Source: CAVXUB01 sp963764805 (GTDB taxonomy: Bacteria > Actinomycetota > Acidimicrobiia > Acidimicrobiales > Bog-793). Taken from it: a stretch of DNA of 64,000 nt. Location: assembly GCA_963764805.1 (NCBI GenBank), contig CAVXUB010000003.1:607136-671135 (forward strand), read 5' to 3'. The notes beneath the pieces are model-generated. The model searched no databases and was not told where the DNA came from. It saw only the letters and a list, made by a program, of their open reading frames with translations. Below, one piece after another: positions 18,978 to 29,063 of this stretch (positions are counted from its first letter, which is position 1; each line of letters begins with the position of its first letter). A program made the position numbers and the translations under genes.

Positions 18978-19048
18978 GCCGCGGCTGGGTCAGGCTGCAC
19001 CCCGGCGGAGCCGCGGCGGGAGTGACCGGCGAGCGCAGCGAGCGACCG

Positions 19049-22000
19049 TCAGACCGGCGGCTGCCCGTAAGGCGTGAAGGCGTACAGGCTGCCGTCGGTG
19101 CCGGCCACGTATATCGCCCCGTTCACCAATGCCGGTGCACCTGCGAAGGCTGCTCCCACCTTGTACGACCAAAGCTTGAGGAACGTGTACGAGCGCGAGG
19201 CGCCGATGGTTCCCTTGGAGGTGTCGCAGACGACAAGGCCCTTGGCGGACCCGCACCCCTTCACGGCGCCGCCCATGTCGACCGTGAAGGACAGCTTCCC
19301 GCTCGACGCCACGAGGGCGTACAGCTTGCCGTTGTCAGCACCGATGAGCAGCGCGGGCGTCCGGGTAGCCGTCAGCTCGTCCATCACGACGCCGGTGTCT
19401 GCGACCGCCGAGCCGATCTTGTAGGACCAGAGCTTCTTGCCGGTCGACTCAGTCAGGGCGTAGACGCTCCCGTCGCTCGAACCGGCGTAGACCGTGCCAC
19501 CCGAGATGTCGGGAGCGGCGTTGATCGCGCCGCCCGTCTTGAAGGTCCAGCGCTGCGCGCCGCTGGAGCCCGACAGCGCGACGATCGCGCCGTCGTTCTC
19601 GCCGACCACGAGGAGGTCCTTCGCGGGGTCGTATGCGGCAGGGGCGTTCGGCTTGGCGCCGAGCGTGACGTTCCACTTGAGGGCGCCGCTGGTCTCGGCG
19701 AGCTCGCTCAACGTGCCCGCAGCAGACGTGACGAAGACGAGTCCTCCGTCCAGGGCCGGGTCGAAGGCAGAGCCTCCCAGCTTCCTCGACCACACCTGCT
19801 TGCCCGTCGAGGTCGAGATGGCTGCCACCGTGCCGTCGCGAGCGCCGACGATCAACCAGTCCGGCCCGCGGGTCGACGGCCGGCGAGCCCGTGAGCGGCT
19901 GCTTGGAGGGAAGGGTCCAGGTCCACACGATCGAGCCGTTGTGCACGTCGATCGCGAGCAAGTCGCCCCGCGTGTCACCCACATATGCGATCCCGTCTGC
20001 GATGGCCGGTGAGGAGTCGAGGGGGGCCGGAGCGACATAATGCCAGGCCTCGTCGACGAACAACCCGCTGCCGGGGTGGATCAGGTTGTAGAAGGTCGGG
20101 TCGTTGGGCTCGAGGCCGGTTCGTGCCGAGTTCTGCCCGAATTGGGACCAGTCGTTGGATACGACGATCGTCGTCGCAGCGGATTCGCCGGAGGCGGCAC
20201 CTTTGGCTATTAGGGCCGCCTGACCGAAGGGCGTCTTCCTCGGCACCTTGATCGACACTCTCGGCAGGTAACCGGTCGATGATGCAGTGGCAGTCCCGAG
20301 CACCGTGCCGTCGAGGGAGATCGTCACCTTCTCGTCGGCCTTGAACCCGGCGCCCTGCACGGATACGACCGAGTCGGGAGCGGCATAGGTCGGATGGGCG
20401 ACCACGTGCGGCCCGCTCGTGCTGTAGAGCACCGTGAAGTCGGTGACGGCCCCGTGCAGGTCGGACTGGCCCGACGACGAGATGGCGTAGGCCGTGACCG
20501 CGTAGGTCCCGCCGCCGGTCGGCACCGGGTACGCGAGCTTCCAGGTCGTCGACGTGGCGCCACTCGATCCGAGGGTTGCCGGATTGTCCACCGGGCCCGG
20601 GCTCCACGACTTGGTGGCGGCGTCCCACCACGGCCCCTCCGGCCCGCCCGACTGGACCGCTACCTCGACGCCCGCCACCGCCCGCGGGTCGGTGGCGGTC
20701 CCCTTCAGTGTCAGGTCGCCGCCGGGGTTGGCGATGTTCGAACCGTCGGTGGGTGAGGCGACCCTGGTGGCGGGAAGGGTGACGTCGGCACCGCCACCCA
20801 CCTCGAGGTCGTAGAGATGACCGTCGGTGGATGCGATGAGCGACGTTGCCGCCGGTGATCGCCGGCGAAGCTGTGATGTACCCGTTCGTCTGCAGCTGGT
20901 AGAGCTGCTTGCCCGTGCTGAGCGAGACGACGTCGATCGCCCCGCTCACGTCGCCGACGACGACGACCTCGCTCCCTCCCGCCCCGGCGATCGCCGGCGA
21001 CGAGAGCGCCTCTGTTCCGGTCGGATCCTTGTAACGCCATATCAGAGTGCCCTTGACGGCGTCGATGTCGAACAGCCCCCCGTTGTACCCGAACACCAGG
21101 TTGTTCTTGCAGAGGGCGGCCGTGGAACGGCCACCTTCGGTGACGCCGGCGACCTTGTTGAAGGCGTAGCTCCAGATCTCCTTGCCGGTCGTCAGGTCGA
21201 CGGCGTACATGATCCCGTACTTGGTCGGCACGTAGGCGACGCCATCGGCGAAGCCGTTGTTCCCGGGCGGCGAGATCGTGACGCCGGCACCGATGTCATA
21301 GACGCCGGGAGCGGGGTTGGCGACTGCGTAACGCCATACCAGAGCGCCTGTGACGGCGTCGAGCGCGTAGGCGGCGGCGTCCGGATCGGCGGTGCCGAAC
21401 AGCACGAGCGGCTTGCCTTTGGCGTCGACGACGTAGGACGCAGCGTCCCATACGCCGGCCGCCTTGGGGTAGGAGGAGAACTGCCACTCGACGGCGCAGC
21501 TCTGTGCGTTCATCGCCACCAGCGGTCCCTGGACCGACTGCGAGTCGTTGGTGCCGATGTAGATCGTCGGTGAGCCGCCGGGGGGAGTGGCGGCGACCGG
21601 CGTGCCCTCGATGGGCATCGGCGCGTTCGCCGAGCACATCACGGCGCCGGTGGTGGCGTCGAGGCGGTAGATGCGAGGGCTGTCGAAGGTTCCGAGGTAG
21701 ACCGATCCGAGGTACACGACAGGCGTCGAGCGGATGGGGCTGCCCAGAGATGCGCCCCAGACGATGCGGCCGGTAGAGACGTCGATCGCCAGCACGTCAC
21801 CGGACTCGGTGCCGATGTAGGCGAGCATCTTCTTGAGGGTCGGGTTGAACGCCACGACGGGGGAGTCGAGGGCCGCCCCGTACAGATCGGTCGCCCAGTG
21901 GACGCCCAGCTTGTAGGCGGTGGAGTCGGACAACGGGCTGTTCTGGGCCCAACCGTCGAGAAGTGGTCCCTGGTGGAAGCCGGCCCAGTTGTCGGCGGCC

Positions 22001-22158
22001 GTCAAGGCCGTTGCCGTCATGCCCGTGATGCTCGGTGCCGCTATGTCCGGGCGAGAGGCGCCGGCGACTGCCGGGCCGACGACCAGAGCGGTCGCCGCCA
22101 AGAGGGCGGCTGCCAGGGCCGGCAGACGGGCAGGATTCAAGTACGAGCCGCGTTGCAT
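19049..22158 (-). CDS. Secreted PQQ-like beta-propeller protein, paralogue A (two frameshifts)
   Basis: Starts at ATG 22158 with GGAGGAG eight bases upstream. A signal peptide (ALAAALLAATALVVGPAVAGA) is followed by repeated PQQ/BamB-type blades such as GDVLAIDVSTGRIVWGASLG and YALDAVTGALVWRY. After about 430 residues come an Ig-like region (SPTDGSNIANPGGDLTLKGT) and an IPT-like region (YAAPDSVVSVQGAGFKADEK), then a second propeller ending FAGAPALVNGAIYVAGTDGS. Frameshifts near 20850 (after PAITGGN) and near 19868 (after VDPRAG) break the frame; rejoined length is about 1036 residues, nearly identical to the intact divergent paralogue. Probably an extracytoplasmic protein; ligand or enzymatic role unknown. 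No PQQ-enzyme active-site evidence was found. Confidence 0.82.
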
Positions 22159-22658
22159 CAGCGTTCTCCTCCAAAAATCGCGGAGAGCCCCCAGGCTCCG
22201 ACTACGTGCGGACTGGCGCCAGTATCACAGAACCTGCGGCGAGCCGCTCGCCGACAGTTCGTCCGAGCGGCGGTCTGGTGGCGGGTCGCTTTGGCACCAC
22301 CCTCCCGACGGTTCCTACCAGAGGGCGAGGCCAGAAGACACGTCACAGTGTTCCAGGCTTACCACGGGGCCCCAGGCTAAGGGAAAACCGATAGGTCGGG
22401 GTCCGGCCCTGGCAGACGCTCCACACGATCCCACACGAATATCAGGACCTTACGGAGGGGTTTCGCCACTTTCAATCTGTTCGAGAAGGGAATCAACCGT
22501 CCCTTCCGTCAGCTTTCTGCGGTGACTAGTCAGCTCACTAATGGTGAGATCCTGCGGCTGCGGCTGCGCTCTCAGAGGTTTCGGTCAGCGAGAAAATACA
22601 GCCCGCTCAGACAGTGTAAGGTTATCTCCTCTGGTCCGCGATCTCGTTCGGGGGAGTC
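22159..22658. other. 500-bp divergent intergenic region between the propeller paralogues
   Basis: More A+T-rich than its surroundings by eye. It holds the paralogue A ribosome binding site and a 7-bp-stem hairpin at 22485-22506 (GAAGGGA / TCCCTTC, 8-base loop). No ORF in it looks protein-like, and no TetR-box palindrome was found. It presumably contains both promoters. Confidence 0.6.
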
Positions 22659-25600
22659 ATGCAACAAGTTGATCATAGCATGCAAGGAATTCGCCGGCGC
22701 CCTCCCCACCGATGGATCCGTGCCCTCGTGGGTGTGGCGGTGCTGGTGGGAGCCAGCCTCTGCAGTCAGCTCGCCGCGGGCACATTGGCTTCTGCCTCGC
22801 CCATCCACCATCAGACGTCTGTCCACGATCCGAGCCAGTTCGACTGGCCAGAGTTCCACTCGGGGCCGAGCTTGAACGGCTGGGCATCGAACAGTCCACT
22901 TTCGGCTGACAATGCTTCTGGTCTTGGGGTGACGTGGAGCAGCGATCTCTACGGCGCCGCCCTCGACTCGCCCGTGGTTGCGTACGACGCTGCCCTGCAG
23001 GAGACACTCGCCTACGTCGGCACGGAGACGGGCTACTTCTACGCAGTCAACGTTGCCAACGGGAGGACCGTGTGGAGCGACTGGCTGGGTGCTCCCGTTC
23101 GGAGTACCGCTGCTGTGAGCGGCAACACGGTCTATGTCGGTACGGCCATCACTCCACGCATCTACGCCCTGAACGCCACAACGGGATCGACCGTCTGCTC
23201 ACTTCTTTCCGTGAATTCAATTGAGGCAAGCCCCGTCGTTGCGACCCCCCCTGGCGGGATCACGAGTGTGTACATCGGCGTCGAGGACGGCGGCAGCACG
23301 GCCGGTCCGGTCGTCGCCATGAACGCGAGCACGTGTGCGGTCGAGTGGCAATTCACCAGCTACCTTCAAGAGTCCGGGCCGTGGGACCCGCTCTCTTACA
23401 CCGTTGACGCCACCGGGGAGCCTCTTGTCATGTTCGGGACGGCCGACCCGGATTCGACTGCCTATGCGATCGATGCCGTCACAGGCAAGCTCGTCTGGGA
23501 CTTCTCCGCAACGAATCCGCCTCCTGGTGTCTCTGATATCGGAACCGGTCTCGTGGTGTCACCGCCAGGGGCAAACGGCTTCGCCGACGGGGTCGTGTAC
23601 TTCACGACACGATATGGCGAGCTGTATGCCTTGGACCTCACGACGGGAGCCGAGATCTGGAGCTACATCTTCGACGTCGAGCCTGGCGCCGGCGAGACCG
23701 GCATCTCGACGGTCGCGCTCGACGGCACGAACGTCGTGTTCGGGTTGACCCGAGGCGTCGATGACGTGGACGCAGTCACGGGAACTCTCATATGGAGTTC
23801 ACCAACGCCGTCGGGCTGTGATGTCGACTCCTCACCAGCCATCGCTGGCGCTGCCTCGACCGAGGTCGTTGCATTCGCCGATCTATGCGGCAAGTTCCGT
23901 GTTGTCTCGCTGGCTACCGGAGCGAGCCTCTACACCTATCAGACCGGTTCGTACGTCACCGCTTCACCCGCAGTCAGCGGCGGAAACGTGCTCATCGCCT
24001 CCGCCGACGGATTCCTCTACGACTTCGGGCTCGGTGGCGGGAACGAGTCTCCCCTTCCGTCCACGGTCGTGTCGTCGCCTGCCGATGGCAGCACCGTGCC
24101 GTATCCCGGTGGCCCGCTAACGATCGCTGGCACCGCGACTGACTCCACCGGACTGTGGGCCGTATATGTAGCTATCCAGTCGAGCGGGTCGGCCGGCCCC
24201 TGGTGGGATGCAGCGACCGCAAGCTGGGTGGCGGCGCCGGTCCCCAACCAGGCGACCCTCGCCTCGCCAGGAGCTCTCTCTAGCTCGTGGTCGATTACTC
24301 TCCCGGTGCCAACCGCTGGTGGCACGTTCAGGGCGGTCGCTGATGCCATCTCCGTGACGGGGCAGTCCGATGTTCGCGGGGCCAGCTCCCAATTCAGCGT
24401 CACATATATCAAGACGGGGCCACATCTCAATCTCTCGTCGTCCTACGCCGCGCCGGGGGCGACCATTTCGGTTCGCGGCGGAGGCTTCGCCAAGGGGGAG
24501 CACGTCGCGATCTCTCTGCTGGGCGTCACGCTCGCCACTGCGACCGCCTCCTCAACGAATGGCTCGTTCCCGAATACGAAGGTCAAGATCCCTTCGACGA
24601 CGGCGTTCGGCACCCTGTCCCTCGTCGCCACTGGAGCGACCTCCGGAAAGTCGACGAGCCTACCTCTCTACGTCACGAACTCGTGGCAGCAATCCGGCGA
24701 CGGCTCAACACATCTCGGCTTCGAGGGTAACGATGCCGTGCTACGTGACCTCGTTCACCCTGGCGCCAACATCTTCCTCGCCGACGCTTGGATGGTCAGC
24801 GCAGGCACGCCCGTGACGTCGCCAGTGGTGCTCGACGGCGTTGCCTATGTGGGCGACGGGGCGGGCCAGGTGCTCGCGATCGACACCAGGAATGGCGCCG
24901 TTCTCTGGACGTGGCAGGACGCCTCCGGCGCCGCCATCGATGATTCTCTCGCGGTGGACCCAGCATCTCATCTCGTGCTGGCGGGTGCCGCCGATGGCGA
25001 CCTCTATGGGTTGTCGACCGCCAACGGGGCACTTGCCTGGTCCATGACAATCGGCGGGAATGTCGGCGCACCCGTCTACGGCGCGGGAACTGTGTTCGCA
25101 ACGTCCTCGTCGGGCGCCGTCGACGCTGTCGCGGAGGCTACTGGCAAGCTGAAGTGGTCAGTCAGCCTTGGCAGCGCCGCCACCGCGCCTGCGCTGGACA
25201 CCAGCAGGAAACTGCTCCTCGTCGGCGACTCGGCAGGAGCGGTTGTGGCGCTGTCCACGTCAGCCGGTGTCGCCGACTGGTCGTACGCACTGGGAGGAAC
25301 CAGCGTCACGACTCCGCTTCTCTCAGGCGGTGACGTCTACGTAGGTGGCGCCGGCGTCGCCGACGCCCTGACCGAGTCGTCCGGATCGCTGGCCTGGTCA
25401 GTCGCTCTCTCGACCGGTGACACGGCCTCCGCTACGGCCGTGAACGGCAAGACGCTCATGGTCGGCACGACCAAGGGGCAACTGCACTTCCTCAGCCTTG
25501 CGACAGGCGCAGCCACGCTGAAGACGAATTACTACCCTCAGCCCGTCCTCGGGCTGGCAGCAACAGAGACCGTCGACATCGTCACGTTGTCTGGAGGCGC

Positions 25601-25763
25601 CGTCGATCTATTCCGTTCCTGGGGGAACCGGGACTTCCTCTGGAGCGACACGGTCAGCAGCGGGTCGTCTACCTCGCCTGTGGTGGTCAATGGCACGCTT
25701 TTCGTGGGCGCGCTAGATGGCGACTTTTATGCCTTCACGCCATCGGGAGATACTCCTCTTTGA
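22659..25763 (+). CDS. Secreted PQQ-like beta-propeller protein, paralogue B (intact, 1034 aa)
   Basis: The N-terminus has a basic patch and hydrophobic signal core (WIRALVGVAVLVGASLCSQL). Propeller 1 (residues ~50-450) has blades such as ETGYFYAVNVANGRTVWSDW and GELYALDLTTGAEIWSYIF. A central Ig-like domain (SPADGSTVPYPGGPLTIAGT, with GPWWDAATASW) and an IPT/TIG-like domain (YAAPGATISVRGGGFAKGEH) follow. Propeller 2 (~720-1034) ends GTLFVGALDGDFYAF. Domain order and length equal paralogue A, transcribed divergently. A GGGGGAG sits just before ATG 22659; the spacing is short, and TTG 22668 is an alternative. Codons look less GC-biased than neighbours (by eye). Likely exported; function unknown, perhaps binding or a scaffold. 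Confidence 0.88.
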   Translation: MQQVDHSMQGIRRRPPHRWIRALVGVAVLVGASLCSQLAAGTLASASPIHHQTSVHDPSQFDWPEFHSGPSLNGWASNSPLSADNASGLGVTWSSDLYGAALDSPVVAYDAALQETLAYVGTETGYFYAVNVANGRTVWSDWLGAPVRSTAAVSGNTVYVGTAITPRIYALNATTGSTVCSLLSVNSIEASPVVATPPGGITSVYIGVEDGGSTAGPVVAMNASTCAVEWQFTSYLQESGPWDPLSYTVDATGEPLVMFGTADPDSTAYAIDAVTGKLVWDFSATNPPPGVSDIGTGLVVSPPGANGFADGVVYFTTRYGELYALDLTTGAEIWSYIFDVEPGAGETGISTVALDGTNVVFGLTRGVDDVDAVTGTLIWSSPTPSGCDVDSSPAIAGAASTEVVAFADLCGKFRVVSLATGASLYTYQTGSYVTASPAVSGGNVLIASADGFLYDFGLGGGNESPLPSTVVSSPADGSTVPYPGGPLTIAGTATDSTGLWAVYVAIQSSGSAGPWWDAATASWVAAPVPNQATLASPGALSSSWSITLPVPTAGGTFRAVADAISVTGQSDVRGASSQFSVTYIKTGPHLNLSSSYAAPGATISVRGGGFAKGEHVAISLLGVTLATATASSTNGSFPNTKVKIPSTTAFGTLSLVATGATSGKSTSLPLYVTNSWQQSGDGSTHLGFEGNDAVLRDLVHPGANIFLADAWMVSAGTPVTSPVVLDGVAYVGDGAGQVLAIDTRNGAVLWTWQDASGAAIDDSLAVDPASHLVLAGAADGDLYGLSTANGALAWSMTIGGNVGAPVYGAGTVFATSSSGAVDAVAEATGKLKWSVSLGSAATAPALDTSRKLLLVGDSAGAVVALSTSAGVADWSYALGGTSVTTPLLSGGDVYVGGAGVADALTESSGSLAWSVALSTGDTASATAVNGKTLMVGTTKGQLHFLSLATGAATLKTNYYPQPVLGLAATETVDIVTLSGGAVDLFRSWGNRDFLWSDTVSSGSSTSPVVVNGTLFVGALDGDFYAFTPSGDTPL

Positions 25764-25811
25764 GGGCCCCTGGAACCCATTCTGCTGGCTCACACGCTTG
25801 GTGTGCCCGGC

Positions 25812-26696
25812 TCACACCCCGGTGATCGTCGCCAGAGCCTGTTGGCGGCTCACCCGCTCGCCTCTCGTCATCAGCCGGTAGGCGACGTAGCCGAGAACGG
25901 CTACCACCAACGAGAACAGCAACATCAACGTGGCCAGGGCGTTCAGCGCCGGGCCGTTGTTGCCCCCGTGAGCCTGCGAGTAGATGAGCACCGACATCGG
26001 CTGTGTCCCTGCCGACGAGGAGAGCTGCTCGACGATCACGAAGTCGTCGATCACGCCCGCGAAGACGAGCACGGCGCTGGCGAAGATCGCCGGCATCAGC
26101 ATCCGCATCAACACGCGTCTGAGCGCCTGCAGGCGTGATGCGCCTAGATCTGCCGCCGCATCCTCCAAAGTGCGCCCGATCGTCACGAGGCGGGCGCGCA
26201 CGATGATCGCCGGCCAGCTGATGTTCCAGACGACGAGCGCCGCCACCTCGGCATCGGTGCCGAGATGGACGAAGTCGAACAGCTGGTTGAACACGAACAG
26301 CAGGGCGACGGCGAGGAGCAGCTCCGGCACGACGAACGAGAAGACCATCAAGAAGTTGAGGCCCGACGACGGCTTGCTCCGCCAGCGGTCGATGCCGATG
26401 GCGAAGGCAACACCGAGGGGGACGGTGATGATCGTCGTGAAGAAGGCGAGGCGGAGCGTCTGGATGACAGCCGCGTGCAGCTGCGCGTTGTGCCAGATGG
26501 AGTTGACAGGGTCGTGGATGTACCACTGCAGCGAGAAGCCCTGCCAGGTGCTCTGCGACTTGCCGTGGTTGAACGAGAACAGCACCGCCACGGCGATCGG
26601 CACGATCGACCAGATCAGGTAGAGCCACGTGAAGCTCTCCAGGAACCATGGCTTTCGCCACATCGCACGCCTGCCGTAGCGGGGCGGCCTTGCCAC
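25812..26696 (-). CDS. potC: ABC transporter permease (PotC-like)
   Basis: Inner-membrane permease with about six helices (FTWLYLIWSIVPIAVAVLFS, TLRLAFFTTIITVPLGVAFA, LNFLMVFSFVVPELLLAVAL, AIFASAVLVFAGVIDDFVIV, LATLMLLFSLVVAVLGYVAY). The EAA-type cytoplasmic loop is DAAADLGASRLQALRRVLMR, which contacts the ATPase. GTG 26696 is chosen; ATG 26663 (MWRKPWFLES) is the alternative, and the longer frame back to TTG 26756 lacks support. Last gene of the aminotransferase-potD-potB-potC run. Specificity for polyamines is by family only. Confidence 0.88.
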   Translation of the reverse strand: MARPPRYGRRAMWRKPWFLESFTWLYLIWSIVPIAVAVLFSFNHGKSQSTWQGFSLQWYIHDPVNSIWHNAQLHAAVIQTLRLAFFTTIITVPLGVAFAIGIDRWRSKPSSGLNFLMVFSFVVPELLLAVALLFVFNQLFDFVHLGTDAEVAALVVWNISWPAIIVRARLVTIGRTLEDAAADLGASRLQALRRVLMRMLMPAIFASAVLVFAGVIDDFVIVEQLSSSAGTQPMSVLIYSQAHGGNNGPALNALATLMLLFSLVVAVLGYVAYRLMTRGERVSRQQALATITGV

Positions 26697-27744
26697 GATC
26701 TCGAGCCCGGCGACGGGTGCGTCCGCCGCCTGCGGTAATCGCCTCGCCCGGGGCAATCGTCATCAACGCGTTCTCCCGTGACGCCCTGGCCGTCGACCAG
26801 ACGTAATAGATCATCGGTATCAGCAGCAAAGCCAGCAGCACCATCGAGAGAGCGGCGCCGGCTCCCTGCAGGTTCGTCACCCCGAGCTGGCCCTCGATCA
26901 CGTTTCCGATCATCGTGGTGCCGGGCGAGCCTGACAACAGCTGGTTCGTGAAGTAGTCGCCGAGCATCGGCAGGACGGTGATGAACATCCCGGCGAGGAG
27001 GGTCTGGCGACTGAGCGGGAGCGTGACCCTGAAGAACGTGCGGACGCGGCCGAGGCCGAGGTCACGCGACGCCTCGATAAGGCTTCCGTCGATGCGATCG
27101 AGCCCGGCGTACAGGACGATGATCAGGTAGGGGATGTAGCCGTAGACGAGGCCGAGGATCACCGTCCACGGGTTGCCCCCGAGCCAGTTGACCGGGTTCG
27201 AGCGCGACTCGATCCCGATGTTCTCGAGGATCCGGTTGACGTAGCCGTTGGACTGCAGGAGGTCGATCCAGGCCAGCATCCGCATCATGTAGCTGACCCA
27301 GAACGGCGCCACCAGCAGAACCAGGAAGAGCGTCTTGCGCCGACCCGCGAAACGCGTCACGAAGTAGGCCACCGGGTACCCGATGAGGATCGAGATCACC
27401 GAGGCTGCCGCCGTGTACTCGAGCGTGCGCAGGAACGGCTGGCCGATGAACGAGCCGGCGCCGAACAGCTCGTGCCAGATGAGGATGAAGTTCGACCAGT
27501 TCCACTGCAGAGGGTTCCACACCGGTATCGGCGACTGGAAGATCGGGTCGAGGCGACCGCAGGCGATCGCCATCATCACGTAGAAGGGGATCAAGAAGAA
27601 CATCGCCAGCCATGCCGAGCCTGGGCTCGCCAGCGCCGGCCACAGCCACCGCGGCCGCCATGGCGTGTCGGGGCCGCGGCGTGCGGCCGAGCGACGGCTG
27701 CGCCCGCTGGCCATCGGCCGCTCTGCTCCGGACGCCACGGCCAT
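26697..27744 (-). CDS. potB: ABC transporter permease (PotB-like), stop codon apparently lost
   Basis: ATG 27744 follows GGAGGAGGGC and lies 3 bases after the binding-protein stop. Membrane helices include ALASPGSAWLAMFFLIPFYV, YTAAASVISILIGYPVAYFV and LALLLIPMIYYVWSTARASR. The EAA loop is IEASRDLGLGRVRTFFRVTL. The natural end is expected around ENALMTIAPGEAI (near 26740), but that frame stays open through the whole potC region to 25735, overlapping it in a different register. An indel near the junction probably removed the stop, so the exact end is unknown. Partner of PotC in the membrane. Confidence 0.85.
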
Positions 27745-27746
27745 CG

Positions 27747-29030
27747 CTAGAGCCCTCCTCCGAACTCGGTCCACGCCTGCTCCCAGAGGTCGTTGGCCGA
27801 TGGCGGCAACTCGAGCTCCATGATCCCCCGGTCGAAGTAGGAGGGGAGCACGACCGTCGAGAGCAGGCTCGGCGGCAGGATCTTCTCCTTCACCAGCCTC
27901 GCCGGCGTGACCCCCTCGATCGGCTGCATGTAGCCGTTGAAGCTGATGTTCTCGAGGACGTTCGGCAGATCCAGCATGTAGTCGATGAACAGATGGGCGA
28001 GCACAGGGTTCTGGCCCGAGTTGAGCACCGTGATCAGGTCGTTCGCCACAGGGCCACGGCCGTCTGTCGGGAACCAGTAGCCGACGACCTCGACCGGAAC
28101 GCCGGACGGCATGTACGAGGCGGCAGCAGCCATGTCGCCAGACCATGCGTGGTGGATCCAGGCCTGGCCGTCGGGGATGTTGGTGAAGTCGTTGTTGTCG
28201 ATCGACACCCCGACGAGGTCCTGCAGCCGTTGCAGGTCGGCAAGAGAGGTGGCGATCTGGCTCTGGTCGGTGGTGTTGAGGTCGTAGATGCCGTTCTTCA
28301 GCAGGCCGAGCGAGATGCCTTCCCGGTAGTCGTCGAGGATGGCCACCTTGCCGCGGTACTTCGGCTGCCACGGCATCGCCCAGGCGTTGGCCATCCTGTA
28401 CGGGTCCTCGTGGACGAGGTCCTTCCGCCAGGCGATCCCGGTCGTGTAGATCGTGTACGGCACCGTGTAGCGCCAGTCCCTGTCATAGAAGGGGTTCCGG
28501 AACTCGGACCAGGCCTGGGTGATGTTGGGGATGTAGTCGTGGTTGAGGGGCTTGATCAGCTTTCCCTCGACGAGGGGGCCGAGCACGTCGATCGTCGGGA
28601 AGAAGATGTCGAAGTTCAGCTGGCCGGTCTGCAGCTTGGCCATCGCCTCGCTCATCGTGTTGAACGTGGTGATCTGCGCCTTGCACTTGTACTTCTTGCA
28701 GAACCCGTTGACGACCGACTGGTTGATGTAGGCGACCCAGTTGTAGATCTGGAGGGTCGCTCCCTCCTCCGGCTGGAGACCGGAGGCGAGCGGGGCGTTG
28801 TCGCCGAACGTCGGCCAGCGGACTGGGTTTCGCGGCCTGGCAAGTGGGATGTCCACCGAACCGGCACTCGCCGTCCCGCAGGCGCTCATCAGCCCGCCGG
28901 CGCCGGCCACGAGCGCACCCGCTCCGAGACCCTTGCCCAGCTTGGCGAGGAAGTCGCGCCTGGAGACGGACGGGTCCCTCGGCCGCCGGACGCCCGGCTC
29001 GATCCAGCCCTCCCTCGGATGCGCCGTCAT
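27747..29030 (-). CDS. potD: Extracellular substrate-binding lipoprotein (PotD-like), Tat-type signal
   Basis: A 427-residue periplasmic-type binding protein. The N-terminus has SRRDFLAKLGKGLGAGALVA, a twin-arginine signal, running into a lipobox LMSAC, so it is probably exported folded and lipid-anchored. The body resembles PotD/PotF: LQIYNWVAYINQSVVNGFCK, VLGPLVEGKLIKPLNHDYIP and IAWRKDLVHEDPYRMANAWA. The NWxxY/N-like start of domain 1 fits polyamine-type binding proteins. Lies between the aminotransferase (34-bp gap) and potB. Ligand not provable from sequence. Confidence 0.88.
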   Translation of the reverse strand: MTAHPREGWIEPGVRRPRDPSVSRRDFLAKLGKGLGAGALVAGAGGLMSACGTASAGSVDIPLARPRNPVRWPTFGDNAPLASGLQPEEGATLQIYNWVAYINQSVVNGFCKKYKCKAQITTFNTMSEAMAKLQTGQLNFDIFFPTIDVLGPLVEGKLIKPLNHDYIPNITQAWSEFRNPFYDRDWRYTVPYTIYTTGIAWRKDLVHEDPYRMANAWAMPWQPKYRGKVAILDDYREGISLGLLKNGIYDLNTTDQSQIATSLADLQRLQDLVGVSIDNNDFTNIPDGQAWIHHAWSGDMAAAASYMPSGVPVEVVGYWFPTDGRGPVANDLITVLNSGQNPVLAHLFIDYMLDLPNVLENISFNGYMQPIEGVTPARLVKEKILPPSLLSTVVLPSYFDRGIMELELPPSANDLWEQAWTEFGGGL

Positions 29031-29063
29031 CGTGCTCCCACCCCCCGAGCCACCTCCTCAGCC

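Noticed and set aside
25735..28371. An 878-codon minus-strand frame
   Set aside because: Only the PotB section (27744 to about 26740) is real; the ends are potD and potC read out of frame.
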